Shown one piece after another: positions 8,856 through 16,504 of a stretch of 64,000 bases of DNA. Within the stretch, counting starts at the first letter, position 1. Every line of letters starts with the position of its first letter. The notes beneath the pieces were generated by a model. It ran no database searches and had not been told where the DNA came from. It worked only from the letters and a program-made list of their open reading frames with translations. This DNA comes from a virus. The translations under genes were made by a program, and so were the position numbers. The DNA lies in the IMG/VR virus record IMGVR_UViG_3300008450_000018, positions 17,632 to 81,631 of that record; one strand, given 5' to 3'.

Positions 8856-9906
8856 TTAATAATAACTTCTTTGAAAATTTGTGAAAGGGTAAAGAATCAA
8901 ATAAATTTTCTTTTCTAATTTTATCTAGAAATAAAACATGTGAAATCGTATGGATTATCAATGTTTTATTGTAATTATTTTGTATTCTTGATTCTATTGC
9001 GTCGTACATTGATTGTGTAATATAAGGCCTAATACCAGCCAAACACTCAATAGCTAACGTTTGTAATTCATCTGGGATTGCATTTAAGTTTAAAAAGTCT
9101 GGACCATTTAATAAATTTAATTCAATTTGATAATCTTTAAAGTATGAAAGTAACTTTGGTAAATGCCAAAAATTCAATATACTAACAGTGGGAGAAATTT
9201 TTATACGTAAATTTGTAAGTTGTAACGATGCTAAAAGTTGTAGATTTTTGTTAACATCTTCCCAAGATGCACCAGATCTGATATATTCAAATTCTTTTTC
9301 TATTGCATCTATACTGCATGTTACATTGATTGATTTGAATTCTTTCCAAATATCAGTAATTGACGCATCTTTATATTTTAGGGTTGTCAAATTTGTATTA
9401 TACATTAATGCTATATTTTTTGCTTGACCAGATTCTATATATTTTTTTAAAATTGCCCAATGATCCCCATTTATAAATGGCTCTCCTCCAGTAAAATATG
9501 CATGTCGGACCGATGGAACCGTTATTATATCATAATAATCGTCCAAACTTTGATGTGTGATCGGTAATCCGAGCTCAGCAGCCCATTGGCTACTCGCATC
9601 TGCATTACAAGACCTGCATTTTAAATTACATAGGTTGGTATTTCTTATATCTAAGAACTGTAGTTCATTATTATCTATTGCATTTTTATTAAAAAAAGTT
9701 CTATAACTTGGTATCTTTTCCTGCTCTGCATCGATACATGTTTTGCATTCTTGAGGTGGTACACCAGTTTGTAGATCTTCAAACAAGTTACGATTACCAA
9801 TCTCTGTCATTGGTTTTCTATAGTTTGAATCTATTAGACAACACGGAGAAACTCCGTTTGAAAAAATTGTCAGACTATTTTTATATGCTGCACATTTCCA
9901 AGTCAT
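8848..9906 (-). CDS. Radical SAM protein with N-terminal twitch-like domain (paralogue 1)
   Basis: A 352-aa protein, the shortest radical SAM paralogue and the first in transcription order. The SAM motif is C93, C97 and C100, followed by NADASSQW; TGGEPFI and YNTN follow. The N-terminal cysteines are C5 (TWKC rather than C-x-x-x-W), C22-C23, C54 and C57. The C-terminus (LFDSLPFHKF) keeps only a trace of the FPE tail. It overlaps the SGNH hydrolase gene upstream by 4 nt and the next radical SAM gene by 8 nt. Loss of the CxxxW tryptophan at the N-terminus sets it apart, but all core motifs are intact, so it is probably active. Confidence 0.92.
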   Translation of the reverse strand: MTWKCAAYKNSLTIFSNGVSPCCLIDSNYRKPMTEIGNRNLFEDLQTGVPPQECKTCIDAEQEKIPSYRTFFNKNAIDNNELQFLDIRNTNLCNLKCRSCNADASSQWAAELGLPITHQSLDDYYDIITVPSVRHAYFTGGEPFINGDHWAILKKYIESGQAKNIALMYNTNLTTLKYKDASITDIWKEFKSINVTCSIDAIEKEFEYIRSGASWEDVNKNLQLLASLQLTNLRIKISPTVSILNFWHLPKLLSYFKDYQIELNLLNGPDFLNLNAIPDELQTLAIECLAGIRPYITQSMYDAIESRIQNNYNKTLIIHTISHVLFLDKIRKENLFDSLPFHKFSKKLLLNV

Positions 9907-10550
9907 AGTTGTTGTATCAAAATTAAAGCAAACTTTTGCTGTTCGTTAGCAGTGGGATGCCGAGTGGGTGTCATGATATCGTTAAATGAAACTGATAATT
10001 TTGTGTTGAACTCATGCCCAAACACAGAAAAATCGTAGTATTTTATGTGTTGCGAATCCATCCACAATCTAAACAAATTTATCAACATGCCTGCTGTATT
10101 AGTTTGATCAATGAAGTTGTTTTCTATCATGATCTTGTGTAACTTTGGCAGTGTTGATAGATGTTGTTGATTGTGTTTGTCTGTGATAAATTTTACATTG
10201 TTTTTGTGTTCTACAAATACATCTGGATCGCTGTGATCACCTAGCAAAACGTAACTGGGGAGGATTTGCAACATAGAATCTTGTGTGTAAAAGCCTGCTC
10301 GGGCTGGATTGGTCCACCTTACAATTACTGTGTCAATATCCTGTTGATGGTGGGAAAGATAATGATACCCGACCTCCACTGTTCTCTGTACAGAGCTTCC
10401 AGGTTCAGCCAAGTTTAAATAGTCTAGTTCTAGGTGATCAGCCACATAGTGACCAAATGCATGTTCTGTGTTTTTTGGGTCTTTAAACACGCTTGCAGTG
10501 CCTATGCCGTGACAAAAACTATCTCCAAGAACCAGTAACTTTTTTACCAC
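9903..10550 (-). CDS. SGNH/GDSL-type hydrolase
   Basis: A 215-aa protein with LVLGDSFCHG at residues 6-15, the block I GDS motif with probable nucleophile S11. A C-terminal D-x-x-x-P-T-R-H-P segment contains H198, fitting the block V catalytic Asp/His. GSSVQ near residue 57 could supply the oxyanion Gly. Enzymes of this family are esterases, lipases or carbohydrate O-acetyl esterases. Beside glycosyltransferases, an O-acyl transfer or removal role on a glycan is the natural guess. No signal peptide is seen, so it acts in the cytoplasm or in the virion. It overlaps the neighbouring genes by 4 and 7 nt. Confidence 0.8.
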   Translation of the reverse strand: MVKKLLVLGDSFCHGIGTASVFKDPKNTEHAFGHYVADHLELDYLNLAEPGSSVQRTVEVGYHYLSHHQQDIDTVIVRWTNPARAGFYTQDSMLQILPSYVLLGDHSDPDVFVEHKNNVKFITDKHNQQHLSTLPKLHKIMIENNFIDQTNTAGMLINLFRLWMDSQHIKYYDFSVFGHEFNTKLSVSFNDIMTPTRHPTANEQQKFALILIQQL

Positions 10551-11500
10551 CCTTCAACTCGTCGAATAACATCTAACTCAGTTATTGTTGTTCCTATATT
10601 ACGATGCACTGCTTTATAATGATGCTTGAAAAATGCGCTTTGATCTGCTGTCATATCAACAATAGGTAGCCCTAGTCGTGTACGTAACGTTTGACCGATA
10701 TTCTCACAAGCAGGCTCTGCATCTTTACTAAAGCTGTTCCATAAATATGCAAGATGATCAAAATCTTGTACTTGTTTATAATCCCACTCTCTTAACATAG
10801 TCATGTACGTACCTAGGCGAGCACCGTATATGGCCCACCATCCATTTTCCACGTCTCGGCCGACACTTTGCCAAATACATAAATGATCATAGTTTCGAGC
10901 ATGAACTTTTTGTTCAAACTCTTGCAGGCTGGGTTTCTTTCCTCGATCTAAACACATCTTAACACCTTCGCGGAATCCTGCTCGCCATGCTTGAAAAGGT
11001 GTTGCATTGGGAAATGTAGTACTATAGCAATCATGCATGGGAATATACTTAGGGTCAAAACAAAACTCTATCACGGTTTCGTCTCTGCCGTCAGTGGCTT
11101 CATGTGTTCGCATATTGTTAACGAACTCTTTGGTCCAGCAACTTATTCCGCCGTTGCCGTACATTAACCCATTGATATGATTGCGAGCCTTCCATCTAAA
11201 CACACAATCTTGATTATTGTCGTCTAATTTAAGTTGGAGATTAAAAAACTCAGCGTCAGGTATATTGTCTCCGTCTATTAGCACGAACCTATCAGTATCG
11301 CTGGCCGCGGCGGCTGCTTTATGTGCAGCATCACTGCCTTTAACTCCATCCACACGTTTAGCCCACGGAATTAAATTTTGAATCTTAATCCAAAATTCTT
11401 CTTTTTTTGGTTCGTCGTAGGTTAAAAATATACAATCGAGATCTGCAATATCAACGATTTTTGTAGTCATAGTGTTCTGTGTCTTTAAAAGTTTCGCCAT
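10544..11500 (-). CDS. GT-A-fold glycosyltransferase, probable
   Basis: A 318-aa protein with a Rossmann-like N-terminal half. FVLIDGDNIPD near residue 73 supplies the D-x-D metal/nucleotide-sugar motif of GT-A enzymes, and the adjacent R-W-K-A-R-N segment, GNGGISCW and HDCYS are consistent with an acceptor side. Similar proteins are carried by aquatic T4-like phages. Two starts are possible: ATG at 11500, with GGAAG directly abutting it, or ATG at 11470 (MTTKIVDIA), which overlaps the upstream gene by only 20 nt and begins at the first conserved strand. I list the longer form but consider the shorter one equally likely. Donor and acceptor are unknown. Confidence 0.8.
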   Translation of the reverse strand: MAKLLKTQNTMTTKIVDIADLDCIFLTYDEPKKEEFWIKIQNLIPWAKRVDGVKGSDAAHKAAAAASDTDRFVLIDGDNIPDAEFFNLQLKLDDNNQDCVFRWKARNHINGLMYGNGGISCWTKEFVNNMRTHEATDGRDETVIEFCFDPKYIPMHDCYSTTFPNATPFQAWRAGFREGVKMCLDRGKKPSLQEFEQKVHARNYDHLCIWQSVGRDVENGWWAIYGARLGTYMTMLREWDYKQVQDFDHLAYLWNSFSKDAEPACENIGQTLRTRLGLPIVDMTADQSAFFKHHYKAVHRNIGTTITELDVIRRVEGW

Positions 11501-11876
11501 CTTCCAAAATTATGCCAGATAAATTTTTTACTGTTTTAAAACCAGTCTGACTTTTTTCAAGTTGAGGAGTTTGATTTAAGTTATCTTTTTTGATCGAAAC
11601 TTTATCGTTTTGTATTCGATACTTGTAGCATTCCATATACACGGATTTATAAGTATTCTCATCTACTACAATATAATCACCAGAAAGGCCGTACATTTCT
11701 GCATCTTTTACTGTAGGGGATGTAGCCGTGATGTTTCCACTTTCATCGTAGTATATTCGATATTCGTATTCAATTAGTGCAGGTTTATCTATTAGCCCTA
11801 ACTCGTCTAATTGTCGAATTATTTCTTCTAAGGTAGTATCTTCATTGACTGTTATGGTAGGTTCGTTCGTACTCAT
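11451..11876 (-). CDS. Unknown 141-aa protein
   Basis: A small acidic protein, rich in Thr, Glu and Asp, with an N-terminal TTLEEIIRQLDELG helix followed by beta-strand-like segments (YEYRIYYDESGNI, YIVVDENTYKSVY). There are no cysteines in metal-binding spacing and no membrane segment. It sits between two glycosyltransferase-like genes, overlapping the upstream one by 35 nt and the downstream one by 20-50 nt depending on that start. The tight overlaps and the sustained open frame make it a real gene. I do not recognise a family. A small substrate or scaffold protein for the neighbouring enzymes is one possibility, without direct evidence. Confidence 0.75.
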   Translation of the reverse strand: MSTNEPTITVNEDTTLEEIIRQLDELGLIDKPALIEYEYRIYYDESGNITATSPTVKDAEMYGLSGDYIVVDENTYKSVYMECYKYRIQNDKVSIKKDNLNQTPQLEKSQTGFKTVKNLSGIILEDGETFKDTEHYDYKNR

Positions 11877-12693
11877 TTAATAATTCCTCTGTTACATATG
11901 ATTTATCATAATAATGCACTGGGTTGTATTGATTTAGATTGTGAATTTTAATCATGTGGTTATCTCGGTCATGCATTACTATGTCTTGCCAAGACTGATC
12001 GGTATTACCCCAACCATTGATACCAGGTTTCAAATGTATAAAATTAATGAAATCCATGGTAGGTATAGTGCATAGTTCTACTCCTATCGTCTTTGCTGTT
12101 ACTGCATACAGTGCATCGGTGCTGGGTATATCTTCTCGACAATTTTTTAATATATTCTCTTTGAGATAATCCCAATTTCTTAAAATTCTTTGTGCTGTTA
12201 AAAAGAAATCACTGGCTGTTTTACTATATCTAAAATACATCAAACCATTATATATGTCCGGAAGATCATTATCATCAAAAAATTTTCTATAAAGTCTTGA
12301 TGTAGATAATTCTTGTCTATAAGTTCTGCAGCCAGTGCTCAATACAACATCTCGCAGTCTAAAAGCATTCCACCAATGGTCAATATTCCGTGTAAATAAT
12401 AAGTCACTTTCTAATTTAATAGTTTCTTTAAAAGGACTCAGTGAAAAAACTTGATATTCATTGGATAGCTTCCATGTACTACCTGTGTCGTTTTCGTCAT
12501 AGGGAAGTTCGATAATGTGATCAAAAACTTTTGTGTGTTTATCTGTGATTTGATCGATAGTATTTTTATCACAGATCACTGCATACTTAGCACCCGGGTG
12601 TAGGCTTTTTACATTCATTGCTTGGCAATACGCAAGTCTAAGATAATCTATCTTATCTGTATTCTGTGCAAATGTAAGAAAACCTTTACTCAT
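11842..12693 (-). CDS. GT8-like glycosyltransferase family protein
   Basis: A 283-aa protein starting with MSKGFLTFAQNTDKIDYLRL, a first strand and helix typical of GT-A/GT8-like enzymes. TIKLESDLLF near residue 100 has E-S-D in the place of the D-x-D motif. An N-G-L-M-Y-F-R segment follows, as in the next gene upstream (12686-13507). The two are tandem paralogues: both start with a V/L-x-F-A-x-N strand and have Y-x-x-F-x-L-S-P-x-x-E-T-I before the acidic motif. The altered E-S-D may weaken metal binding, so activity is less certain than for its sister. The start overlaps the upstream gene by 8 nt. Confidence 0.75.
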   Translation of the reverse strand: MSKGFLTFAQNTDKIDYLRLAYCQAMNVKSLHPGAKYAVICDKNTIDQITDKHTKVFDHIIELPYDENDTGSTWKLSNEYQVFSLSPFKETIKLESDLLFTRNIDHWWNAFRLRDVVLSTGCRTYRQELSTSRLYRKFFDDNDLPDIYNGLMYFRYSKTASDFFLTAQRILRNWDYLKENILKNCREDIPSTDALYAVTAKTIGVELCTIPTMDFINFIHLKPGINGWGNTDQSWQDIVMHDRDNHMIKIHNLNQYNPVHYYDKSYVTEELLNEYERTYHNSQ

Positions 12694-13507
12694 TACAAAC
12701 AGCCTTTACAAAGCTATCAAATTGTTCTGACAATAGATAGTTCTTATCCATGATATGCAAATTTTGTCTGCTGATTACATCTGCCCGGTGTTTGTACTTA
12801 ACAGTTAAAAATTTATTTTTGAGATCGATAGACTCAATGTTGTCTTCTATGGTCAACATTAGCCAAGGTATACTTTGCTCAGGAGTCAGTGTATGGCCAT
12901 TTAAAATGATATTGGCCATACTGAATGCAAAATCGTTTCTATAATTTGTTTCTCTAACAGCAAACAAACTTCTATAATATCCATAGTTTCGTTGTATACG
13001 GCCCACTAAATCGAAAAACATTTTAGCTCTTGTAGTTTTTCGAAATAGTACTACAGTAGCCCAAACCATTGGCAAACTCGCAGGCCCCATTTCATCTGTG
13101 TTAAGTCCCAGTGGGGTCTGCATGTTATACATTAATCTATAGTCAAAGGGTTGGTCGAGTAACTTTATCAAGCTATTGTTGAGCATCAAATAATCAGTGT
13201 CTATTAAAATGGTTTCATCATATGGACTTAAATCGAATGCTCGATACCTATCAAAATTTTTCCATTCATATAATTGCTGATCTTTGGAAAATCTGACGTT
13301 GCCAGTTTTACTATCAACTCGAATTATTTGATCATAATCAAATTTTAATTCGGCATCTATGTCTGTGACTATCGTTACAGGAAGGTTTGTATTTTTTTTG
13401 ATTAATTTACTTGTTTGGTCTGCTATATCGGTATATTTGACTTTTCGACTGTTAAAAGCAAATACCAACACACCTTTAGATTTTTCTAATTCGCTTGAGT
13501 TCTTCAT
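12686..13507 (-). CDS. GT8-like glycosyltransferase family protein
   Basis: A 273-aa GT-A-like protein. VLVFAFNSRKVKYTD opens the fold, FDLSPYDETILIDTDYLM (residues about 90-107) carries an intact D-T-D metal motif, and an S-L-P-M-V-W-A-T-V-V-L-F-R segment probably forms the acceptor side. It is the tandem paralogue of 11842-12693. It overlaps its upstream neighbour by 32 nt. Enzymes of this fold transfer a sugar from a nucleotide donor; the target here could be a phage glycan or protein. The symmetric position of two related copies suggests sequential transfers. Confidence 0.78.
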   Translation of the reverse strand: MKNSSELEKSKGVLVFAFNSRKVKYTDIADQTSKLIKKNTNLPVTIVTDIDAELKFDYDQIIRVDSKTGNVRFSKDQQLYEWKNFDRYRAFDLSPYDETILIDTDYLMLNNSLIKLLDQPFDYRLMYNMQTPLGLNTDEMGPASLPMVWATVVLFRKTTRAKMFFDLVGRIQRNYGYYRSLFAVRETNYRNDFAFSMANIILNGHTLTPEQSIPWLMLTIEDNIESIDLKNKFLTVKYKHRADVISRQNLHIMDKNYLLSEQFDSFVKAVCNE

Positions 13508-13802
13508 GTTGTTGGTGCCACTCGTTCATTGCTGAATGATAGTGTTGTTGTGCTTTAATTAAAAATTCTTGTTTATCTATTTCTATAGGATTTTGATAAA
13601 CATCCTCAAGATAAAATCTGTCAATGGGCCAACTTGCAGCAAATGCCAATAGTTCTGGAGTTATTTTGAACAATCCGTTTTCATAAGGCATGTGTAAGTC
13701 TGTTAAAATACGTTCCCTTAGCAATCGTTTGTTAATTTGATAATCTGTAGCCAATTTTATCTGATTGACTATTTCTTCGACAGTGCTGTTCATATTGGAC
13801 AT
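13476..13802 (-). CDS. Unknown 108-aa protein, first gene of the accessory operon
   Basis: A mostly helical small protein: an N-terminal TVEEIVNQIKLATDYQ helix, a middle segment FLEDVYQNPIEIDKQEF-like, and a charged C-terminal helix ending ELKRIRKI. There are no cysteines and no membrane segment. It is the promoter-proximal gene of the radical SAM/glycosyltransferase operon, about 20 nt downstream of a consensus sigma70-like -10 box, so it would have a very short leader. ATG at 13802 (MSNMNST) or 13793 (MNST) are both possible starts; neither has a clear Shine-Dalgarno sequence. Similar short proteins occur in aquatic T4-like phages without known function. Confidence 0.75.
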   Translation of the reverse strand: MSNMNSTVEEIVNQIKLATDYQINKRLLRERILTDLHMPYENGLFKITPELLAFAASWPIDRFYLEDVYQNPIEIDKQEFLIKAQQHYHSAMNEWHQQHEELKRIRKI

Positions 13803-13807
13803 AAAAT

Positions 13808-13840
13808 GATAGGTATATACTATTATAATATATACCTATC
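13808..13840. promoter_or_regulatory. Palindromic operator-like element over the -10 box
   Basis: A perfect inverted repeat with 12-bp arms (13808-13819, GATAGGTATATA; 13829-13840, its complement) and a 9-nt centre that contains the -10 hexamer. One arm occupies the promoter spacer and the other the start-site region, the geometry of a repressor operator. It lacks the G+C-rich stem and U-run of a terminator, and initiation inside it would leave the RNA hairpin incomplete. The binding protein is unknown. Confidence 0.6.
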
Positions 13841-13851
13841 TCATATGTCAA
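13822..13851 (-). promoter_or_regulatory. Consensus sigma70-type promoter of the accessory operon
   Basis: On the minus strand TTGACA (13851-13846) is followed after 18 nt by TATAAT (13827-13822). Both hexamers match the bacterial housekeeping consensus perfectly. The -35 box begins 9 nt after the stop codon of the fibre gene at 13861, and initiation would fall about 10-15 nt before the ATG at 13802. It points only at the accessory operon. The structural genes upstream instead have T4 late-type boxes, so this operon is probably expressed early by host RNA polymerase. Confidence 0.8.
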
Positions 13852-13860
13852 TCTTAAAAT

Positions 13861-14799
13861 TTAAGATATGGTAACTGTTCCCCAAGTATTTGTTAAGTTA
13901 GTTGTTTCTGGAAATTGAACTGTACAAATCATACCTAAACTAACATTTATCGAATCTGCGGGCTGAGTTGACCCTGTAGTAGCAGAAAATGCGTTAACTG
14001 TGATAGTAATAGTGTTTCCGTTTGCACTATATGAACCGGTAGTTCCATTAGTGGAATAGTTAACACTTAAAAAATCGCCTGTATAGTAGCTTGTACTAGT
14101 AACTTTGAATTTTTCAGTTGGGGTAGTAGTCAAACCGGTATAATATCCGCCGGTAGTAGTATCTGTGTTTAAAGTTCCACCTGAGCCTGCTCGGGCGCCG
14201 TAGGTTATGGCATTCAAACGTTTAGAAGAAAAATTAGTTTGAGCCAAAGTTTGTATACTAGTACCACGGGAAGTTCCTCCAGTATTAGTGAAACTATTAT
14301 ACGCTAGGGTTATATATCCGCCAGAATTGAAAAAATATCGTGTTGCATCTACACCACTACTGAAAGTAATTGTAAAGGTAATAATTCCAGTAACAGACGT
14401 GCCGGCTGAAGTATTCATAGTTGTAGCTTTTGAACTCGACGTTGTAGTTCCAACCGTTGCCGCACTAAGTCTGTTAGTGGCCGCAGTCGAAACAGCTGAC
14501 GTTAGTGTGGATAAAAACGCTATCGATGTGCCAGCAGTGGGCGCACTTATACCAGATCCGCTACCACTTTGATGAACCCTTGCAGAATTTAATGTATTAA
14601 CTAAACTTGCCCAGTTGGTTGCCGCTACAGTTCCCCCCACAGACACATTGCCCACTGCGGTTTGACCATATCCATAACTTCCTAGCCCAGTAGACCAAAC
14701 TGGATTAAGTTGGGTTCCGCCTCCTTGTGTGCCGGCAGACCCGCCCACTATATTGTTAAAATCGCTTGCTTCAATTAATCCACCGGATGCGTATGTCAT
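13861..14799 (-). CDS. Virion structural/tail fibre-like protein
   Basis: A 312-aa, Ser/Thr/Gly-rich, cysteine-poor beta-protein. It contains RYFFNSGGYITLAYN near residue 155, a motif common in virion proteins of aquatic phages, and repeated short strands ending in a VSLGMICTVQFPET segment. It is the last gene of the minus-strand tail block. A late-type TTAAATA box lies 17 nt before its ATG, inside the end of the upstream fibre gene. It is probably a fibre or fibre-attached protein. No enzymatic motif is present, and no T4 gene number can be assigned. Confidence 0.75.
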   Translation of the reverse strand: MTYASGGLIEASDFNNIVGGSAGTQGGGTQLNPVWSTGLGSYGYGQTAVGNVSVGGTVAATNWASLVNTLNSARVHQSGSGSGISAPTAGTSIAFLSTLTSAVSTAATNRLSAATVGTTTSSSKATTMNTSAGTSVTGIITFTITFSSGVDATRYFFNSGGYITLAYNSFTNTGGTSRGTSIQTLAQTNFSSKRLNAITYGARAGSGGTLNTDTTTGGYYTGLTTTPTEKFKVTSTSYYTGDFLSVNYSTNGTTGSYSANGNTITITVNAFSATTGSTQPADSINVSLGMICTVQFPETTNLTNTWGTVTIS

Positions 14800-14811
14800 A
14801 TTTTGTTCCGT

Positions 14812-16464
14812 TTAACTATTTAATGTTACGATGGCGTATATAGTTCCTTCACCGTCGTCTAACTTATTTTCTAGTGCTCTACCAATTACATTGAACGGAG
14901 TAACTTCGGTTTTACTAGCAGCACGAGCCATTCCCCGACCAGCGCTGACTAATCTGTCCCCTTTACGTATCTCGCCAATTACTTTAACAGGAACTCGACC
15001 ACTGACTGCAATGGGAGGATGAGTCTCATTAGATCCAGCCTGACTGTTCATTAGATACGCTGCCCTTGTACTTACTACTCCGAATACTTCTTCACTGAGT
15101 TCTTCATTGGCTAATGTAACTTCTTTTTCGCCGCCCATGGTCAATACTGTACCAGGCTGATAATACGCATCTGCCTCAAATCGTTCTGCCAAGTCAGCGT
15201 ACAGTGCATTAATTGCAACACCGTTAAAGAATGCTCCATTCACATTACCTTGTGCAAATATTGCCCCAGTTAAACTCATTCCGCCTGATACACGAACAGC
15301 ACCTGTTACGTTACTTGTAGCATTTTCGCCGCCGGTCACCAACAGATATGCAGCCGTTGATACATTTCCAGTAGCTTGGACACGCCCGCTGGCAACCACA
15401 TTCCCAGAAGTTATAACACTGTTTGATGTAAACAGATTTCCGGTTAGACCAATGCCGCCTGTAACCCTAATAGCTCCAGTAACATTACTGGTGGCGTTAT
15501 CTCCTTGAGTTGTTTGTATATAACCTGAAGTGACAAATGCGCCGGTTGTGCTTAAGTTTGCAATATTGGTTACACCAGTTTGACCATTTACTGTTAATAC
15601 TGGGGAAAGGGTACCTAAAACATTAGCTACAACTTGTAAGTTTCCGCCATTTGTATTGTTTATAAGTTGAGTTGTGTTACCTGTTATAGAAACTGTAAAA
15701 TTATTGCCCGACCCAACAGTTAAACCGCTGTTATTGTTTATATTAATTGTATTAGCAAATGTAGTAGCAATATCTGTTCTAGCATAACTACTAGCAGGCT
15801 GACTACCTAAATTATTAGAATTAGTTGCATTTCCTACGAATGCAATGTTTCCAACTACGGTGGTAGATGCTAAATTAAATCCTGGTTTAATTGTGGTAAA
15901 TCCAGTGGGGCTATCTGCAGGAGTATATTCTTGATCTCTACTAATAATGCCAATTAACGTTGTTCCAACAAATACATTAACTGCTACGTGATCTGCTACT
16001 AACGGATTGCTGTCTGCGATTTGTCCTACACTGACACCAGACTGACCGACGTTACTGGTAAATGCAGGCCCAATTAAAACCCAGCTTGAACCATTATAAA
16101 TATTCAGCTGCTGGGCAGTTGTATCCCACCATGCATTTCCTGTTTTAGATCCAGTAGGTTGTGTATTACTGGAAGTCATCGTTCCCATTGTTCGCCAAGT
16201 AGACCCTGTATAAACTTTTAAGTTTCCAGCAAGATCCCACCATAACTGACCTGTCAACGGATTAGGAATAGCTGAACTATCACCTCCACTGGTAGACAAA
16301 CTGGCAAAATTTTCCAGCATGTGTACTAAGTCTGAGTTCAAAAATGTTCCGTAACCTGCATAGTTTTTACCTATCAAGGCTAAACTGGTACTGGTTTGAT
16401 TAACTGTACCATCTTGAATTGTAGTTAAAAGTGTACCGTTACTTAAAGTTATTGTATAGGCCAT
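14812..16464 (-). CDS. Tail fibre-like protein with duplicated N-V-T-G-A repeats
   Basis: A 550-aa fibre-like protein. The N-terminal 120 residues include NPLTGQLWWDLAGNLKVY and TGNAWWDTTAQQLNIYNGS, a tandem pair of W-W-D modules seen in phage fibres. The middle carries long T/N/G-rich beta repeats, including two copies of NATSNVTGA-R-V-x-G-G. The C-terminal domain starts YADLAERFEADA and contains PGTVLTMGG and GVVSTRAAYLMN, a conserved phage fibre tip/attachment domain. A perfect TATAAATA late box precedes it. It probably binds the host surface or caps a fibre. No T4 symbol is assigned. Confidence 0.8.
   Translation of the reverse strand: MAYTITLSNGTLLTTIQDGTVNQTSTSLALIGKNYAGYGTFLNSDLVHMLENFASLSTSGGDSSAIPNPLTGQLWWDLAGNLKVYTGSTWRTMGTMTSSNTQPTGSKTGNAWWDTTAQQLNIYNGSSWVLIGPAFTSNVGQSGVSVGQIADSNPLVADHVAVNVFVGTTLIGIISRDQEYTPADSPTGFTTIKPGFNLASTTVVGNIAFVGNATNSNNLGSQPASSYARTDIATTFANTININNNSGLTVGSGNNFTVSITGNTTQLINNTNGGNLQVVANVLGTLSPVLTVNGQTGVTNIANLSTTGAFVTSGYIQTTQGDNATSNVTGAIRVTGGIGLTGNLFTSNSVITSGNVVASGRVQATGNVSTAAYLLVTGGENATSNVTGAVRVSGGMSLTGAIFAQGNVNGAFFNGVAINALYADLAERFEADAYYQPGTVLTMGGEKEVTLANEELSEEVFGVVSTRAAYLMNSQAGSNETHPPIAVSGRVPVKVIGEIRKGDRLVSAGRGMARAASKTEVTPFNVIGRALENKLDDGEGTIYAIVTLNS
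14817..14824 (-). promoter_or_regulatory. Weak T4 late-type promoter box
   Basis: The minus strand reads ATTAAATA, ending 17 nt before the ATG at 14799. It deviates from TATAAATA at the second and third positions and lies across the stop codon of the upstream gene. The distance matches the other late boxes in this window. Confidence 0.35.
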
Positions 16465-16485
16465 CGTTCATGTATCCATTTAATA

Positions 16486-16493
16486 TATTTATA
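16486..16493 (-). promoter_or_regulatory. T4 late promoter box, perfect match
   Basis: The minus strand reads TATAAATA, identical to the T4 late -10 element recognised by gp55-RNA polymerase. It lies 21 nt before the ATG at 16464, in the 40-nt gap after the preceding gene. Confidence 0.7.
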
Positions 16494-16504
16494 TTTCTTT
16501 TTAA

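Noticed and set aside
13808-13840. Terminator of the late tail transcript
   Set aside because: The palindrome is A+T-rich with only a short T-run after it, and it coincides with a consensus promoter; an operator role fits better, although a dual role is not excluded.
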